Shown here: piece after piece, positions 32,864 through 45,488 of the stretch
How positions within the stretch are numbered: position 1 is the first letter of the stretch
Layout: each line of letters opens with the position of its first letter
Origin: Sipunculus nudus
Taxonomy: Eukaryota > Annelida > Sipuncula > Golfingiida > Sipunculidae
DNA length: 64,000 nucleotides
Reading direction: 5' to 3'
Assembly: GCA_026874595.1 (NCBI GenBank)
Contig: CM049313.1
Location: 26,722,008-26,786,007, forward strand
The notes under the pieces: model-generated
Databases searched by the model: none
Seen by the model: the letters and a program-made list of their open reading frames with translations, nothing else
What the model was told of the DNA's origin: nothing
Translations under genes and position numbers: made by a program

Positions 32864-35720
32864 AGCTCAGCTGACTGAAAGTCATCTGAGCTATAGCGAT
32901 CACCCTTCGTCAGTCCGTCTGTCCGTCCGGCCGTCCGTCCGTTAACAGGGCACAAATCGTAACCGCTGGACCTGGAATCTTCTTACTTGACATCCATGCA
33001 GGTCCATGAAAAATCTCCTTGGAAACCTGAAATTAGGTCTCTGTTACCCATATCCTTTGAGCTATGGGGCTCCGAAGTAACCCCCCCCCCCCCCCCAGAA
33101 TAATGCTCAGAAAAGCTCAAGTATCTGAATAACTACCCGCATTGATCACCATGATTCTTTGCATGAATATTGATCATGGGATGTTCCATCACTTCCTGCA
33201 GACTGGTGGCGCCACCTGTATTTTTTTCCAATTTTTAGGATTTTTTTTTCAGACCTGCAATGAAACCGTCATCTGTTAACAGGGCACAAATCGTAACCAC
33301 TGGACCTGGAATCTTCAAACTTGAAATCCAGGGAGGTCCATGAAAAATCTCCTTGGAAACATGGAATTAGGTCTCTGTTACCCATATCCTTTGAGCTATG
33401 GGTCTCCTAAGTACCCCCCAGAATAATTAAATATTTGATACAAAAGCTCAAGTATCTGAATAACTTCTGCATTGATCACCATGATTATTTGCATGAATAT
33501 TGATCATGGGATGTTCCATCACTTCCTGCAGACTGGTGGCACCACCTGTATTTTTTTCTAATTTTTAGGAATTTTTTTTTTCAGACCTGCAATGAAACTG
33601 TCATCTGTTAACAGGGCACAAATCGTAACCACTGGACCTGGAATCTTCAAACTTAATATCCAGGGAGGTCCATGAAAATTCTCCTTGGAAACATGGAATT
33701 AGGTCTCTGTTACCCATATCCTTTGAGCTATGGGGCTTCGAAGTACCCCCCAGAATAATAAAAAATTTGATACAAAAGCTCAAGTATCTGAATAACTACT
33801 GCATTGATCACCATGATTATTTGCATGAATATTCACCATGGAGTGTTCCATCAGTTCCTGCAAACTGGTGGCGCCACCTGTATTTTTCCTATTTTTTAAA
33901 ATTTTTTTTCTTCATTTTTGAAAACTTCAAAGAAGCTGTCATCTATTAATAGGGCACAAATTGTAACCGCTACACCTTGAATCTTCTTACTTGACATCAA
34001 GGGAGGTCCATGAAAAGTCTTTGTTGAAACCTGAAATTAGGTCTCTGTTACCCATATCCTCTGAGCTATGGGCTTTCTAAGTAACCTTCAAAATAATTAA
34101 AAATTTGATACAAAAACTCCAGTATCTGAACAACTAATGCATTGATCTCCATGATTTTTTGCATGGATATTCATCATTTTTTCTCTTTATTGAGACCTTC
34201 AAAGAAGGTGTTAACAGGGCACAAGTTGTAACCGCTTGACCTGGAATCATCTTACTTGACATCAAGGGAGGTCCATGAAAGGTTTTTGTGAAAACATGAA
34301 ATTAGGTCTCTGTTACCCATATTCTCCGAGCTATGGGGCTCGTAGGTACCCCTCAGAATAATTAAAAATTTGAAACAAAAGCTGCACTATCTGGACAACT
34401 AATGCATTGATCACCATGATTTTTGCATGGATATTCATCATGGAGTGTTTCATTTGTTCCTGCAAACTGGTGGCGTCACATGGATTTTGTTGAATTCTTA
34501 CGTATTTTTTTCTCTAATTTTGAGACCTTCAAAGATGCAATGATACGTTACCAGGCACAAATCGTAACCATCAGACCTTGAATCTGCTAACTTGACATCC
34601 AGGGAGGTCCATAAAAAATCTCCTTGGAAAACTGAAAATAGGTCTCTGTTACCCATATCCTCCAAACTATGAGGAACAGAAGTACCCTCCAGAATAATTA
34701 CATATTTGATACAAAAGCTCCAGTATTTGTATGACTAATGCATTGTTCACCATGACTCTTTGCATGCATATTGATCATGTAGTGTTTCAACAGTTCCTGC
34801 TAAGTGGTGGTGCCACCTGTATTTTTTCTAATTTTTACGCATGTTTTCTCTATTTTTGAGACCTTCAAAGAAGAGCTCTTCTATTAACAAGGCACAAATC
34901 ATAACCATTCAACCGGGAATCTACCAACTTGACATCCTGGGAGGTCTATGAAAAATCTTTTTGCAAACTTGAAATTAAGTCTCTGTTACTCAAATCCTCT
35001 GAGGTATGGGGCTCAGAAGTATCCCCCAGAATAATTAAAATTTGATACAAATGCTGCACTCTCTGGACAACTAATGCATTGATCACCATGATTTGTTCCT
35101 GCAGACTGGTGGCACCACATGGATTTTTTTTTAAATTTTTACGCATTTTTTTTTTTAAGCATGCAAAGAAGCAATCATCTGTTAACAGGGCACTAATCAT
35201 AACCAATGGACCTAGAATCTTATAATTTATAAAAACATTGAGGCCCACGAAAAATCACCATGGAAACCTGAAATTAGGTATCTATTACCCATATCTGCGG
35301 AGAAATGGGGCTGATAATTATGACCAAGAATAATTAACAATTTGATACAAAAGCTCCAGTATCTGAATTACTAATGCATTGATCACCATGATTCTTCGCA
35401 TGCATATTGATCATGGAGTGTTTCATCAGTTCCTGCAGACCAGTGGCACCACCTTCATTTATTCCAATTTTTACGCATTTTTTCTTTAGTTTTTAGACCT
35501 TCAAAGAAACAGTTGTCTGTTAACATGGCACAAATCATAACCACTGGACTGTGAATCTTCTTACTTGACCAGCAGGGAGGTACATTAAAAAATCTCCTTG
35601 GCAACTTGAAAATAGGTCTTTGTTACCCAGATCCTCTAACCTATGGGGTTGGTAAATACCTTCAGCATTATTAAAAATCTGATACAAAAGCTCCAGTGTC
35701 TGAATAACTACTGCCTTTCT
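32864..35720 (+). mobile_element. Hairpin-headed element with ~335-bp tandem units
   Basis: It starts after TTTTT with AGCTCAGCTGACTGAAAGTC then ATCTGAGCT, a 29-bp imperfect palindrome, then GATCACCC and repeated CCGTCCGTC. About eight and a half units follow (CACAAATCGTAACC... near 32950, 33287, 33616, 33947, 34220, 34555, 34890, 35190, 35530), most with GGTGGCGCCACC or a variant. No 3' terminus is seen. Frames in it are by-products of the repeat. Confidence 0.85.
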
Positions 35721-37840
35721 GAAGAAGACTCAATCAGAGAAAACAGAGACCACTCCGGCTGAACAGCTGATGGAACACAAGAATACTGCTGTTGTATGGA
35801 CCAGGCAAGAACTGTTTGGAGAAGAATAATATGATAAAAGTGTTGAATTCTTATGAATATACTTGAAAAATCATTGGTTGAATTAGCCTGATGGACCCTT
35901 ATGCACAGGAACATTATATAATAAAATGTCTTCTTCTTAAGAGTTTTATGCTTGCTTGTGTTTTAACTTTCAGACAAATATCCTTTGTGCACTTAAATTA
36001 TCACATAAAGCATAATCTTTATAAAATTTTCAGTTGCATGGTTTTTGACAATATATTATTCACACAATCTGTATATTTAAGATCTGCATTAGACAAAAGG
36101 TGTCTTGTCTAGTGGCCTACAAAATATGCTACAATTCTATTAGAATGTAAGAAAGTAAAAGTATTAATGATATAGGAATATTCAATTATTAGTAGTTGTC
36201 TGTCTGCAGGTGAATCATATAGGATATCAGTTGTCAATATAAGATAATTATATGCCAAGATTGTTTGTTTTTGTGATTCTCTGACAGATGTTAGGCACAA
36301 TTCCATCGTGACAGCAGAAAAACAGGTTAATTATGCCTTTTGTTAAATAGCCAATTAAAATGAGAATTTTCCTTTCTTATTATGTTTATTAATTTTTTCC
36401 CCATGTTGGATTTTGGATGATGTGTCAATCTCCAGTTTGTTTCCTTCAGTTAACAAATCTGAAGGTGAATATGTGTTACTACAAGTATCAACCATTTCTT
36501 TGACTACATGTCTCTATGTTTACTGTTTGTTATTATGTAAATAAATCGTTTTATGTTTAGAAAAAGCCAAATTAAAATTTTTGTAATGGTATATAGACAT
36601 TTAATCGGCCTGTAATTATGAAAGATAAAAAATAATGAATAAATACACCACGACTTCCAATCATCGACATCCATGTTTCAGTCTGCACATGGAGGTTTAG
36701 TTTCTTACTCGGACACACGGTGGCGCTCGAACTGGGCAAGGTTCTTTCTCAACTGTGGGCCACAATTGAGGGAGATACCAGTCTAGCTATTTTACGCCTC
36801 AGCAATTGTAGAATAATGCCGTATATTCATATTTTATAATTGTAGCCTTTTTTTAAGATTTCATTGACTTGTTGCGCCATATGGAGGTTTCATTATGAAA
36901 GAATTCCTTGTAATTTGTTATCAGACGTCGGTGCTATGTTGGGGGTATTTTCCAGTGCGTTTTAACATCCGACGTCCGGGTTTTAGTCGATGCCGAAACA
37001 TTGCGTCAGCTCTGTTGATGATTGTCTCGTCCCAAGACGCTTTATTCCGATTCGCTCTGCTCCTCTCCATCAACTTATCACAGTTGTGGATTCTGCAACA
37101 ATGTTGATGAGTGTCAGTCCGCTGGGCGGTGCAACGAAAAAAAACACAACAAAAACAAATCTATCCAGTCTCTTTAATTGCAGTGAACTGCAAAAACGAA
37201 CTGTTTTCCAGTGAATCGTCACTGTACTTGTGAACTGTGACAGAAACATCGTCACTTTGTGGTTGAGAAGCAGGCGTAAACAAGGTTGGTGTATATTTCA
37301 ATATTTGCTCGGCGGGAAAATTCCAATTTTTAATGAGGCCATTTTCAAGGCATATTTTAACCATTCAGGTAGTCCAGTTGATTCAGTTGACACCACGTCA
37401 CCACTTGATTTTGTTCATTTGATTTTGAAGAAATCTTTGTTTGCTTAAAATATAAGAGAAACGATGTCGGGTGATAATCAGAATTTACAAGCAGTTTTAA
37501 CTTGCAAATTGGCCTTGTGTGTGAACTTAGAAGCGTAATGACTCGTGATGCCTGATAGAATAATTTATTGAAGATTTTACTGAAATAAAGACGCACACGC
37601 ACTGTAGAGGAAAATATGTATTGGTTAACGTGCCCTACTCCAAACTGTCAGTACTCGTTCTTAATTTTTCTTTTGAATCAAATTTGATGTCTTATTTTTA
37701 TGTCAGTCATATAAAAATTTGTGGATGTTGATGGAATCATCAAGTAAGTTCCATGTTGGAGCAAGAAAAAATGCAATCACTGGTAAGGAAGCCAGTTTTT
37801 TTTTTTTTTGTTTTTTTTTTGCAGGTCTCCGGCCTGTAGC
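35721..37840. other. No gene supported (about 2.1 kb)
   Basis: Mostly AT-rich. Around 36890-37260 the composition is less AT-rich and includes short cysteine-containing frames (for example NNVDECQSAGRCN at 37098), which might be a relic of a host exon, but no splice sites or extended frame support it. Confidence 0.35.
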
Positions 37841-37859
37841 CTACTGCACTTTACAAATG

Positions 37860-38440
37860 TATTGTGAGGAATATGATGGATTTTGATATATCTCAACAGA
37901 AATGTAAATCAGTATAATATCTCGCCTAAGTTTGATTTTCAGCAAAAGCCATGCATATTTAATGAGGTCAGAGGTCACCTCACCTTGGAGGCTCTTTAGT
38001 GACTTCACAAATATCCTGTGGATTTTCATGAATCTCATACATATTTACCAATACAGTTCCTCGCCCCAATACATTTCTCAGCAGATTTCATACATATATA
38101 AACAGATCAAAGGTTACCAGGCTGCTCTGTACAGGCCACTTGGTGAAGTAGCTGCGATAACTGAGAAAGAATATGAAGGATTTGGATCAAACTCATCAGG
38201 ATTATTAATCAGTAAAATAACTCGCCCGATTTCAGTTTCTAGCAAAATCCACACATATTTAATGGGGTCAGAGATCACCTCACTTTGGTGGCACAGTGGT
38301 GACTCAACAAAAATCCTATGGATTTTCATGAAACTTATCATACATATTTACCAATAGAGTTTCTCACCTGATTTACATTGCCAACAAAATTCAGGCATTT
38401 TTAATGAGGTCAGAGGTTACCAGATACACATCTGGCGTCT
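37860..38440. repeat. Degenerate tandem repeat with GGTCAGAGGTCACC
   Basis: Three imperfect units share TATTTAATGAGGTCAGAGGT and CCTATGGATTTTCATGAA. One related fragment is at 27565-27590. Confidence 0.7.
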
Positions 38441-38559
38441 TATGCATGCTCTTGTTATTTCATCTGTTACTATTGTATTCAGTTCATAATAAATATTTTC
38501 CAATAATGTAATTTTTTTTTCTTTTTGTTTCAGGTACCTGCCAAGACAAAACGAGAACT

Positions 38560-38780
38560 AATCCAGATTAATTATTCAAGAACCAGAAAAACCAGATCAA
38601 AGAAAAACAGATCAAAGATAACCAGATCAAAGATAACCAGATTTAAAAACTAGATAAAAAAACAGATAAAAAAAAGATCAAAACCAGATAAAAAAAACAA
38701 GATCAAAACCAGATAAAAAAAACAAGATCAAAACCATTTAAAAAAAACGAGAAAATAAAACCAGTGCAAAAACAAACCTG
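38560..38780 (+). repeat. AACCAGAT(A)n short tandem repeat
   Basis: About a dozen irregular copies of AACCAGATAAAAAAAACA and AACCAGATCAAAG precede the Helitron reading frames. Confidence 0.85.
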
Positions 38781-38937
38781 ATGTTATTAAAAAAATATCA
38801 TTTATAGAGTTTGCCATTTATTTCCATTTTATGAACTCTGTTTAACAGAGGCAACTTCACCATATTCCCGTATCTTCCCAGCTAATCACATCTTGTTTTC
38901 ATTTTCATAACCAGTTCCATTAAATACTCTACATCCT

Positions 38938-40143
38938 GTGTCTTACTTTCTCTCGTCCAGTACTACTGTTTCCTTTTCAGATTTGATCAATTATTTCGTA
39001 AACTTTAAACTTATCTGCCCAGCTATGGCTTCAGCTATACCTGTCCCGGCTGTATCTATCAGTAAGATTGTTAAAGGCACTTTTCACCAAGTTGATCGTC
39101 AGTTTCCATCAGACTCAGTCGGCAGACAGTGTGTGCCTAATTCACTTGTTGCTCTGCTTTATGCCACCCTGCACAATGTTGTTGAATGGCAAACAAATGA
39201 TATGGACACTATATTAATTGAAGGTGATCATTTGTACAGAACATTGATGTCAGATGTACCAGATAAAGGATACATGGCTTGGGATGACATACCAGAGTAT
39301 ATACAATCCCTGGATCATAATTTCAAGATAAAACCAACCTTGATCACTGGTGGTTTCCTAAATCATTCTGATGTGCAAGCACCCTACATGTTTTACCAGG
39401 ATGCTTTGGCAGAAATCACTTCCAAGAAATGTGGTCTTATTATAGTTGGAGGAAATGCGATTGCAGTTTTAAATCAGCAGAATTGTTACTATGTGTTTGA
39501 TCCACACAGCAGAAATCATCTTGGTTATCCTACACCTTGTGGCACATCAGTTCTTCTTGCATTTGAATTGCAGTCAGAATTCTTTCAGTATATATCAAAC
39601 TATGCAAATATGATGAATGCAACTATGTTTGAAGTAACATATTTTAGAATAACTCAAGTCACCACTAAAGCATTTAAACTTGGAGTGAAACGCCAAAGTA
39701 AACAGTCAACCATTTCAAATGATCAGTTAAAGCATGCAACCCAGTCAACAACAGACCTCATGGACACGGTAAATAAAAGTAGACCTGAACATGAAAATGA
39801 TTCTCAACAAGGTGTTCACATGATCCAAGAATACTTGAAAGATCAGCAACTAAAAATGAACAGAAAACTATATTTGAAAGAGTACATGCGACAGAAAAGA
39901 ATGAATCCAGCTCCCAGGGATATAGAACGCCTAAAAGATCAACAAAGAAAACTGTTATCAAGACAAAATGAAACTTGTAGACAAAAAGAAAGAAATTCTG
40001 AGAAACAACAGAAGCAAGCTTCTAGACTTAATGAAACATACAGACAAAAAGAACGTTCTGCAGAGAAAGCCTATAATCAGAAGATACGAAAAGATCAAGT
40101 TCAAAGGGCACAAGAGAGAGATGCAGAGAAACAACAGAAGTAA
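38938..40143 (+). pseudogene. Helitron protein, N-terminal part: tegument-like cysteine protease and coiled coil
   Basis: 401 codons. Residues about 44-210 resemble the N-terminal cysteine protease (deubiquitinase-type) domain known from large herpesvirus tegument proteins and some transposons. The nucleophile is Cys65 in VGRQC, a likely oxyanion Gln is Gln51, and Asp187 and His189 are in VFDPHS. All catalytic positions are present. The domain is part of a cellular transposon; nothing else viral is seen. The better start is Met30 at 39025 (context GCTATGG). Residues 260-401 are charged coiled coil. The TAA at 40141 interrupts the repeat linker and is a lesion, as the same repeat continues after it. 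The role in Helitrons is unknown. Confidence 0.78.
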
Positions 40144-40590
40144 ACTGCTAGACTTGATGAAACATACAGACAAAAAGAACGTTTTGCAGAGAAAGCATAT
40201 AATCAGAAGATAAGAAAAGATAAAGTTAGAAGGGCACAAGAGAGAGAAGCTGAGAAACAACAGAAGCAAACTGTTAGACTTAATGAAACATACAGACAGA
40301 AAGAACGTTCTGCAGAGAAAGCATATAATCAAAAGATAAGAAAAGATCAAGTTAGAAGGGCACATGAGAGAGAAGCTGAGAAACAACAGAAGCAAACTGC
40401 CAGAAAAAATGTAACTTACAGACAAAAAGAACGTTCTGCAGATAAAGCATACAAACAGAAGATAAGAAAAGACCAAGTTCGAAGGGTACATGAGAAAGAA
40501 GCTGAGAAACATCAGAAGCAAACTGCCAGACAAAATGAAATCTATAGACAAATGGAACGTGTCAGAGAATCAACTGGTAAAAAAAAAATC
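39960..40590 (+). repeat. 126-bp coding tandem repeat (42 residues per unit)
   Basis: Units begin near 40018, 40144, 40270, 40396 and 40522, encoding the pattern ETYRQKERSAEKAYNQKIRK plus a charged second half ending EKQQKQ. An exact 126-bp period keeps the frame. It is predicted to form a long charged helix between the protease and Rep parts. Confidence 0.92.
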
Positions 40591-41885
40591 TGAAGATGAT
40601 TTTTTTAGAAAAACTGAGAGACTTGCCAAAAGGAGGAAATGAGCTGATCTATTACATAAGAGAACTGAGACTTTGAGAAACACAGCCACAAGAGCACAAA
40701 AAGAACTGATGAATCATACAGACAAAATGAAAAAGGAGTTAATCTGAAGAGGAAACAGGGTGCAGATCTCAAAGAATGTATACAGAAATTTCATACTTCG
40801 ATATCTGAAGGTCCCATATATGCTTGTTGTTGCTGTAATCAGACATGGTTCAAACACTCTGTAAAGAATTCAGATAGCTGGCCAGACAGACTAGATTCCA
40901 CTTTCCTAGCAATACACAAGAAAGGCTTGTTGCATTACGCATACCATTCATGCAGTTACGAGAATTACCGAGAGGTTCACTGTTGTCTCTGAAAGGATCA
41001 CTGGTCAACGTACCTCCTCAGATAGAAACAACCATGGATATGTTGCCACGTACGTCAGACTCCACGGCTACTGTACCAATAAGTTTAAAACGTAAACTTG
41101 AGTACAAAAATGTAGAGTGCACCCAAAATGTACGTCCAGCTGTAATACTGAGTGCACTACACTACTTGATGAGACATAGTCAGTTGTATAAAGATGCAAA
41201 CATTACAATAAATAGCAATTGGCTTCAGACTTTAAAAAATTCACAAGAGCATGAACCTCTTACCACAACTGACAATTCCGTGGATGATAGTCTATCTGAT
41301 GATGACAATTTTGAAGAAATACATGAAGATGAACAAGCAGGAATTCTAGATACCATGCTTGATGATACTGAACTCACAGGGAATGACATAATATCGGTAG
41401 CTCCAGGTGAAGGACAAAAGCCTTTGAGTTTGTTTCAAGACAAAGATTCAGAATCTATGTCATTTCCGTCAATATTCTGTGGGCAAAGGAGATTAGATAA
41501 TGCTGAAAGAAAAACTTCTGTTCATTTCAGTGACATTTGCAAATGGGAACTCCGAGCACTTGATCGCAGAGTTGCTGCAAATGTTCCAAATCTTTTCTAT
41601 AAAATGAAGAAATTACAAATAAAACAAATTACAGGAAAGGTTAGCCTGGCAATTCGTCGAATCAAATCTAAGGGGAAGAAGTATTTTGTCCAGGATGTCT
41701 TGATTGAAAGCAAAGTTCATGAGTTGACAAGGTTGGATGAGGGCTACAGGATTTTCAGATCCATACGAGTTTCCCCTCCATATTTTGAAGCACGTAAAAA
41801 GGATCTCTTTGCGATGTTTAGACAACTAGGATTGCCAACATGGTTTATATCTCTATCTGCTGCAGACACACATTGGGAAAACTGA
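40590..41885 (+). pseudogene. Helitron protein, region before Rep
   Basis: After frame breaks near 40585 (A-run) and 40925, the frame 40770-40870 reads SEGPIYACCCCNQTWFKHSV, a cysteine cluster typical for the N-terminal region of animal Helitron proteins. About 35-60 residues then appear lost. 40930-41885 is open and reads RIPFMQLRELPRG, NVRPAVILSALHYLM and, at its end, KKDLFAMFRQLGLPTWF then SLSAADTHW, which is the start of the Helitron-like N domain. A frame shift near 41870 leads on to the Rep frame. Confidence 0.85.
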
Positions 41886-42898
41886 TTGATGGCAGAACTT
41901 ATTCAAGTGATGATATTAGGCAAATGGATTGGGTAAATAAAACACGCTTGGTTAAGGCAGATCCTGTAACCTGTGTACGGTATTTTGATGACAGAGTTCA
42001 TTCCTTCATTCATACTGTCCTACAATGTGCACATTCACCTCTTGGAAAGTTAAAAGATTTCTTTTACAGAGTCGAATTTCAGCAACGTGGCTCTCCACAT
42101 ATTCATATGCTTATGTGGATTGAGGATGCACCCATATATGGTCAACATGAAGAAGACACTGTCACCAAATACATTGATGAGCATGTGACCTGCTGCAAAA
42201 ATGATGAGGACCATCAAGATCTGTTAGATCTACAAATACACAGACACTCCAGGTCTTGTAGAAAGAATGAAAAGCCAATTTGTCGTTTTAACTTTCCATT
42301 GCCACCCATGCTACAAACTAAAATCCTTAAACCTCATGACACAGAAGTTGATGAAAAACATAAACAGAACTACCACAAGATCTCGCAGGCACTTGCAAGC
42401 TTAAATGTTGACAATGACCTGTCCTTTCATGATTTCTTCAACTCTCTAGAACTCTCTCTAGATGACTACTACATGGCCTTGCGTACATCCATTAAAGGTC
42501 CAAAAGTATTCCTTAGAAGGTCACCATCTGAAATAAAAACCAAAGGATACTTGAGATTTTTGTTTACTGCATGGAAAGCTAACCATGACCTTCAGTTTAT
42601 TCTTGATCCTTATGCATGTGCAACATACATAGTTTCCTATGTCAGCAAAAGTCAAAGGGGAATGAGTGCTTTGTTAGATGCTGCTTGCAAAGAAGCTAGA
42701 AAAGGGGACAAAACTCTCAGACAGCAGGTGAGAGATATGGGAAACAAGTTTTTAAATGCTGTAGAAATAAGTGCTCAGGAAGCAACATATCTCGTATTAC
42801 AACTTCCAATGACAAGGGCCACCAGGGATGTAATATTTGTACCCACTGCCCCTCCAGATGAAAGAACTGTTCTACTCAAGAGTAAAGAACAGCTTTAG
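41840..42898 (+). pseudogene. Helitron Rep (HUH endonuclease) domain
   Basis: 352 codons; the real reading enters from the previous frame near 41870. The HUH motif is at residues 84-91 (GSPHIHML, His87 and His89). The two catalytic tyrosines are in YIVSYVSK (Tyr263, Tyr267, Lys270). Rep nicks and joins single strands during rolling-circle transposition. TAG at 42896 stops the frame early; the protein continues as HLPHDSNNIIDRYSKRP until a further one-base loss near 43013 shifts it into the helicase frame. Confidence 0.92.
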
Positions 42899-43019
42899 CA
42901 TCTCCCACATGATTCAAATAATATCATCGACAGATACTCAAAGAGACCAAAAGCATTTGAAAATTGGTGTCTTGCTGATTTTGCATCCCAGATTAATATT
43001 AAATACCCCTTGTAAGGGC

Positions 43020-45488
43020 AGATGACGCATTCCACGACAACACTGATGATAACAACACCACTGATCAAAATAAAGCAATTGCTAATATAAACACGGGAGA
43101 AAAGCTCAGTATCACCTTACCAAATGGTACAACATACACTCACAGACAAGTTCCAAGAGTTCTAAGATATGTTCGTTATACTGAGAAAATAGACCAAGAA
43201 AACTGCTTTCGTGAAAGGCTACTGCTGTTCACATCATGGCGAGATGAAACCAAAGACCTTTTGAATGGGTCACTCACGTACTTGGAACAATATAACAAGA
43301 AAAAAATACAAATTGAATTTAAAAGAAAACAGTATGAGCACAATGCAGATGTTCAACAAGAAGCACAGGACCAAGTTGAATATGACCATGAAAACGAATA
43401 TGCACAAATAGCTCCTACAACAGAACATGCAGAGAATGAGGATTCAATTCAACAGCCAGTTCCCGGTGAAGAATTTGCTTTTTTTGACCCAGAAAGGTTA
43501 GATCATCTGAGAAACTATGATTTGACAACTGATCTTGGACTGCCACCAAAACCTACTGCACAAGAACCACTTACATTGCCTGGTAGAATACCTGATGTAG
43601 AATACAGACATTTAATACAGTGTCTAAATGAGAAACAACTCACTGTCTTCAAACACATTCTCAAACATGTAAAATGTTCTACTAAGCCATTACACCTATT
43701 CCTTACTGGCGGTGCAGGTGTTGGTAAATCAGTTTTGCTCAGAGCTCTCTTTCAAGCATTACATCGTCACTTATGTGGGAATGAAGGTGAAAATTCATTG
43801 GAGTGCAAGATACTGATCACTGCACCTACAGAAAAGGCTGCTTACAATGTTCAAGGATCCACATTACATAATGCTTTCCGAATCGATCCAAATAAAGGAT
43901 TTGATTACAGAAAATTGTCATCTGACATCCTGAATACACTCCGAACACAGTATAGGCACCTTCATATATTAATGATTGATGAAATAAGCATGGTAGGAAA
44001 TCGCGTGTTCAATTTCATTAATTTGAGGCTCCAAGAAATTAAAGGCAACAAAGAACCATTTGGTGGTATCCATGTAATTGTAATTGGAGACCTCTTCCAA
44101 CTTCAACCAGTAATGGACAACTGGATTTTCAAGAACTTGTCTGATAACTGTGGACCTCTTGCGCTCAACCTGTGGGTAGACACTTTTCATATGTATGAGC
44201 TTACTGAAATCATGCGGCAAAAAAATGATCATGATTTTGCAGAACTTTTAAACAGGCTACGTGAAGGACAACACACAAAAGCTGACATTGATACCCTAAA
44301 ATCTTGTCTTGTTGGTGATAACAGTTCATATCCATCAGGAACTACTCATTTGTTTACAAACAACACATGCGAGGACAATCATAATATGCAAATTTTCGAG
44401 TGCACAAACACAACTAAAGTAATAATTACTGCAATTGACACAGTAATAACCGATTTGACAGATGATGTGAAGAAAGATGTACTTTCAAGAATACCAGATA
44501 ACCCATCAAAAACTGCAGGACTGCTGAAAACGCTTCAAATTGCTGTTGGTTTACCATACGATATACCCTGCAATATTGCAGTACAAGATGGAATCACCAA
44601 CGGTTGTTCTTTTATATTGAAGCACATACACTACCTGCATAGCAAAACTGTGCCAAGCATTCTTTGGGTTCAGTTTGAAGATTCAAACATTGGCTCAGAC
44701 ACCGGGAAAAATTATGCTGCCTTTTACACTCCATCTATACCCAAAGAATGGACATCACTATTCTTCACCAAGCGCACATTCCATACAGGCAGGAGACATA
44801 TACTGGTAACTCGCTCACAGTATCCATTAAAAATCGGTGCAGCAAAAACGATATGGAAAGCTCAAGGCAGTTCACTTGACCAGGTGGTTGTGGATATGAC
44901 AAGTACCAGAAAATTGAGGCATGCACATTATGTTGCATTGAGCAGGGCACGAAATATGGATGGCTTGCATGTATTAAATTTAGATGAGAACAAAATATCA
45001 ACTGATCCACAAGTAACAAATGAAATGGCCAGACTACGTCATGATGCTAAACTTGCTCTTAATTTCTTACCACCAACATCTGTACCAACTGATACAATGA
45101 AGATAATATACCATAACACAAGATCTCTTCATTTGCATTTCAAAGATATGATTTCTTATTGTCATATCCTTAATACCCATATCATTGCTTTAGCTGAAAC
45201 TCGTTTGTGTCCTGTTGATACTGATAATACATATTGTATACCAAATTTCCAACTGATACGAAATAATCTTGAAACAACAGGTTTAACATGTCCATCAAAA
45301 AGACCACACTATGGATTAGCATTCTATGTCCACAAAGACCTCTACCAATTCACTGAAATGCATCATCAGTCTAATGGAAACATTGATGCATCTGTATTAT
45401 TAGTAAATACTCCAAGTTCTTCCTTGCAACTGATTAGTGTGTACAGTTCCCCTCAGTCAAAACTGTCTGACTTAAGGTCAAAGCTTGC
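43020..45488 (+). pseudogene. Helitron PIF1-like helicase fused to truncated endonuclease
   Basis: The intact frame runs from about 43018 (first ATG 43261) to 45600. Counting from that ATG: Walker A GGAGVGKS at 150-157, Walker B MIDE at 238-241, motif III GDLFQLQPV at 276-284, and motif VI YVALSRARN at 557-565. All helicase motifs are kept. From residue 613 an endonuclease/exonuclease/phosphatase domain starts (IIYHNTRS with Asn619, then IALAETRL with Glu646), but it breaks near residue 742. The last 38 residues are coded by satellite. The SDH end of the nuclease is missing, so the endonuclease is inactive. Confidence 0.92.

Larger units (their letters stand above)
38938..45488 (+). mobile_element. 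Autonomous Helitron/Helentron, inactivated, 3' truncated
   Basis: Rolling-circle transposon coding region in one orientation. In order: a tegument-type cysteine protease domain, a coiled-coil linker of 42-residue repeats, an N-terminal Helitron region with a CxC motif, HUH Rep nuclease, PIF1-type helicase, and an AP-like endonuclease that breaks off. The endonuclease at the C-terminus marks it as the Helentron kind. At least five stops or shifts separate the parts. The element ends may lie in the tandem-repeat elements on both sides. Confidence 0.9.

Noticed and set aside
37090-37140. EGF-like NNVDECQSAGRCN peptide
   Set aside because: Too short, with no flanking splice sites and stops on both sides.
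38938-40143. Herpesvirus insertion, because of the tegument-like protease
   Set aside because: Only this one domain resembles a tegument protein, and it is followed in the same orientation by Helitron Rep and helicase.
39958-40551. 197-codon frame on the - strand rich in Leu/Phe/Cys that looks like a membrane protein
   Set aside because: Reverse reading of the charged 126-bp coding repeats of the Helitron.
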